Below are positions 62,339 through 64,000 of a stretch of 64,000 bases of DNA, piece by piece (the stretch's first letter is position 1; every line of letters begins with the position of its first letter). The stretch spans positions 372,001 through 436,000 of the forward strand of contig CBDDLT010000016.1 of the NCBI GenBank assembly GCA_965230755.1, in the 5' to 3' direction. The stretch is from DATFJT01 sp965230755. Its GTDB lineage: Bacteria; Bacteroidota; Bacteroidia; Chitinophagales; Saprospiraceae. The notes below the pieces were generated by a model, which saw only the letters and a program-made list of their open reading frames with translations, was not told the DNA's origin and did not search any database. The translations under genes and the position numbers were made by a program.

Positions 62339-64000
62339 TTACACCATCTTGAATCGAATGAGAAATCGACTGCCTTGATCGCCAAACGATTCCATTTTGG
62401 CATTCAATTTTTTTACGAAAGCCTTGATCATTTTAAACCCAAAAGAACTGTTTTGCTCTAAATCTGAAACATCATTAAAGCCTTTCCCATCATCTTCGAT
62501 CATAAGATGAACATTGTCGTCCTGTTTTTTCAGCTCCAAAGTGATCGCTCCTTCGTCCCTGTCAGGAAAGGCATGCTTTAGAGAATTATTGATCAATTCA
62601 TTGATAATAAGACCAAGCGGTATTAAGGTGTCCATATCCAATTGCAGGTCTTCCACTCGAAGATTGTATTTGATTTGATCCCTTTTTAAGGGATATGAGT
62701 GCATTATTCCGTCAACCAATTCCTCTACGTACTCACGAACACCTATATTCCCTAAGTCCCTATTGCGATATAGGCTCTGATGAATGAGCCCCATTGATTC
62801 CACCCTGTTTTTGCTCTCTTGAATTGCTTGAGAAGCCTTCTCATCTGAAATTTCTCTTTGTTGTATATTGAGCAAACTGCTCACTATTTGCAGATTGTTC
62901 TTCACCCTATGATGAATTTCTCTCAACAACAACTCCTTCTCTTCGAGCGACTTCTTTTTCATTCGATAAGCATTAAACAATAGCCCAGCTATAGCTACCA
63001 ATAACAAAAGTCCAATAATCATGGCAGCATTTCTTTTTCTGGATTGATCCAATTTCAATTCTTGCAAGCTGTTGGTCAACTCGAGATTTTCTATTTGCTG
63101 TTGCTTTTTTTCGGTTTCATATTTAGTATTGGCCTCGGCGATGGCCCGATCTCTGGCTTCATTGAACAAGGAGTCCTTAATAACTTCAGATTTTTTATAG
63201 TATTCCAGTGCTATTCGATGCCTATTCATCGCGGCATATGCCTCGCTAAGACCTTCATATCCCTTTTGTTCTCTCTCCAGTGCATTATAGCGTTGGGACA
63301 ACTCTAAACTCTCCGTCAAATGATCAATGGCCTCACTATACTTTCCCGTTCGAATGTAGGCCATTCCTGTATTCGTTTTAGAAACCATCCATACTGTCAC
63401 ATCTTTGAGCGTATCAATGAATTCGATGGATTGCAATCCATAATCGATGCTCTTCTGGAATTTGCCCGTATTGAAATAAACTCCGCAGAGATTAGAGAGA
63501 ATCGTCCCTTTCAAGTGATCGTCTTTCTTCAGTTCTGCATAATCCAGCACTTTTAAATTATAATCAATAGCTTCATCGTATTCGTTGAGAGCATTGTGCA
63601 GGGTGGCCAAGTTGGTATACATATTATTCTTCCATTCCTCGTCACCCACCACGATAAAGTTCTCCAAGGCACTGCGATAATATTCCTTTGCTCTTTCGTA
63701 GTCCTGTCTGGATTGATAACAAACTCCAATATTATTATTTAGAATCCCAGCAAACAGTGTATCTCCTGCCTTTTCGAACAATGGAACGGCTCGAAAGTAA
63801 TATTGGATCGCCTTATCATACTCTCCCTTAACATGATGACAAAGCCCTTTAAAATTCTCTCCTCTTCCTATGAGTTGAGGATCCTCTATTTTCTTGGCTA
63901 TTTCCAAATACTTCTCCGCATAAACATAAGCCGAATCCGTATGATTCCATAGTTGTTCTTGAATCAGACTATTGAGTAAATCCAGTTTAAGGCTATCTTC
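62339..64000 (-). CDS. TPR histidine kinase (HisKA_2 type), 5' end beyond the right edge
   Basis: At least 553 codons; the frame is open from the first TTG at 63907 back to the edge, so the gene continues outside. The visible part has a TPR array (YFRAVPLFEKAGDTLFAGIL, EDYNLKVLDYAEL-like units), one membrane helix (AAMIIGLLLLVAIAGLLFNAY), then the HisKA_2 phospho-acceptor region REIHHRVKNNLQIVSSLLNI (second His) near 62,910. The HATPase_c follows with LIINELINNSLKHAFPD and DGKGF. This kinase class signals to single-domain or LuxR regulators, here the gene one base downstream. The sensed signal is unknown. Confidence 0.9.
   Translation of the reverse strand, partial: EDSLKLDLLNSLIQEQLWNHTDSAYVYAEKYLEIAKKIEDPQLIGRGENFKGLCHHVKGEYDKAIQYYFRAVPLFEKAGDTLFAGILNNNIGVCYQSRQDYERAKEYYRSALENFIVVGDEEWKNNMYTNLATLHNALNEYDEAIDYNLKVLDYAELKKDDHLKGTILSNLCGVYFNTGKFQKSIDYGLQSIEFIDTLKDVTVWMVSKTNTGMAYIRTGKYSEAIDHLTESLELSQRYNALEREQKGYEGLSEAYAAMNRHRIALEYYKKSEVIKDSLFNEARDRAIAEANTKYETEKKQQQIENLELTNSLQELKLDQSRKRNAAMIIGLLLLVAIAGLLFNAYRMKKKSLEEKELLLREIHHRVKNNLQIVSSLLNIQQREISDEKASQAIQESKNRVESMGLIHQSLYRNRDLGNIGVREYVEELVDGIMHSYPLKRDQIKYNLRVEDLQLDMDTLIPLGLIINELINNSLKHAFPDRDEGAITLELKKQDDNVHLMIEDDGKGFNDVSDLEQNSSFGFKMIKAFVKKLNAKMESFGDQGSRFLIRFKMV

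Overview
The window is chromosomal DNA of a member of the Bacteroidota. Seven predicted secreted proteins end in type IX secretion (T9SS) sorting domains. Lipoproteins end their signal peptides in short Leu/Ser-rich lipoboxes. A DUF1501/DUF1800 pair, tetratricopeptide-repeat (TPR) histidine kinases and a TPR kinase fused to an AraC output domain are also typical of the phylum. The mixture of a CHU_C-type adhesin, GH17 glucanase-like proteins and large repeat proteins suggests a free-living, probably aquatic Saprospiria- or Cytophagia-like organism. The genus cannot be fixed from this sequence.

Layout. 1-3.2 kb: an AraC regulator broken by an in-frame stop, an O-methyltransferase, a DoxX-like membrane protein and a short-chain dehydrogenase. 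3.2-7.8 kb: a minus-strand operon DUF1800 > DUF1501 > T9SS discoidin/FN3 protein. 8-10.2 kb: two GH17-like enzymes in tandem. 10.3-14.4 kb: a 1371-residue CHU_C surface protein with nine repeats. 14.6-25.3 kb: an HD phosphohydrolase, a lectin-like lipoprotein, the TrkA/TrkH potassium system, a pyridoxal-phosphate (PLP) decarboxylase, two overlapping serine hydrolases and an AraC regulator. 25.4-31.7 kb: small secreted, lipoprotein and TPR genes, mostly of unknown function, and a T9SS BNR-type protein. 31.7-35.1 kb: tRNA-Phe, an MscS channel and an intact IS3-family element. 35.1-39.7 kb: a membrane protein, an acetyltransferase, a TfoX-like protein and a TPR hybrid sensor kinase.

40-50.1 kb holds the most unusual proteins. 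One is a tail-spike-like surface protein with YadA-like head repeats and a C-terminal S74 self-cleaving chaperone, set between a small T9SS protein and a lipoprotein. The other is a 1777-residue T9SS protein made of twelve about 100-residue repeats (six and six) on either side of a beta-propeller.

50.3-58.4 kb carries two sigma-factor loci. The first is an ECF42-like operon (DinB, SRPBCC, YCII, DUF2461, sigma-DUF6596) in which two adjacent genes each carry a one-base insertion. The second is an RpoE-like sigma factor overlapping a protein that joins an anti-sigma-like N-terminus to a beta-barrel-like C-terminus. An eight-repeat lipoprotein follows.

58.5-59.7 kb contains a single-copy Y1 (RAYT/IS200-like) transposase surrounded by two-hairpin REP-like repeats. 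Base changes in these repeats are compensated on the opposite arm, and the same family recurs 56 kb away at 2.9-3.1 kb. Two palindromic MITE-like elements (7.87-8.03 and 26.79-26.95 kb) share a 53-bp core with different ends. The window closes with a T9SS protein behind a structured leader, and a LuxR-type response regulator with its TPR/HisKA_2 kinase, which runs off the right edge.
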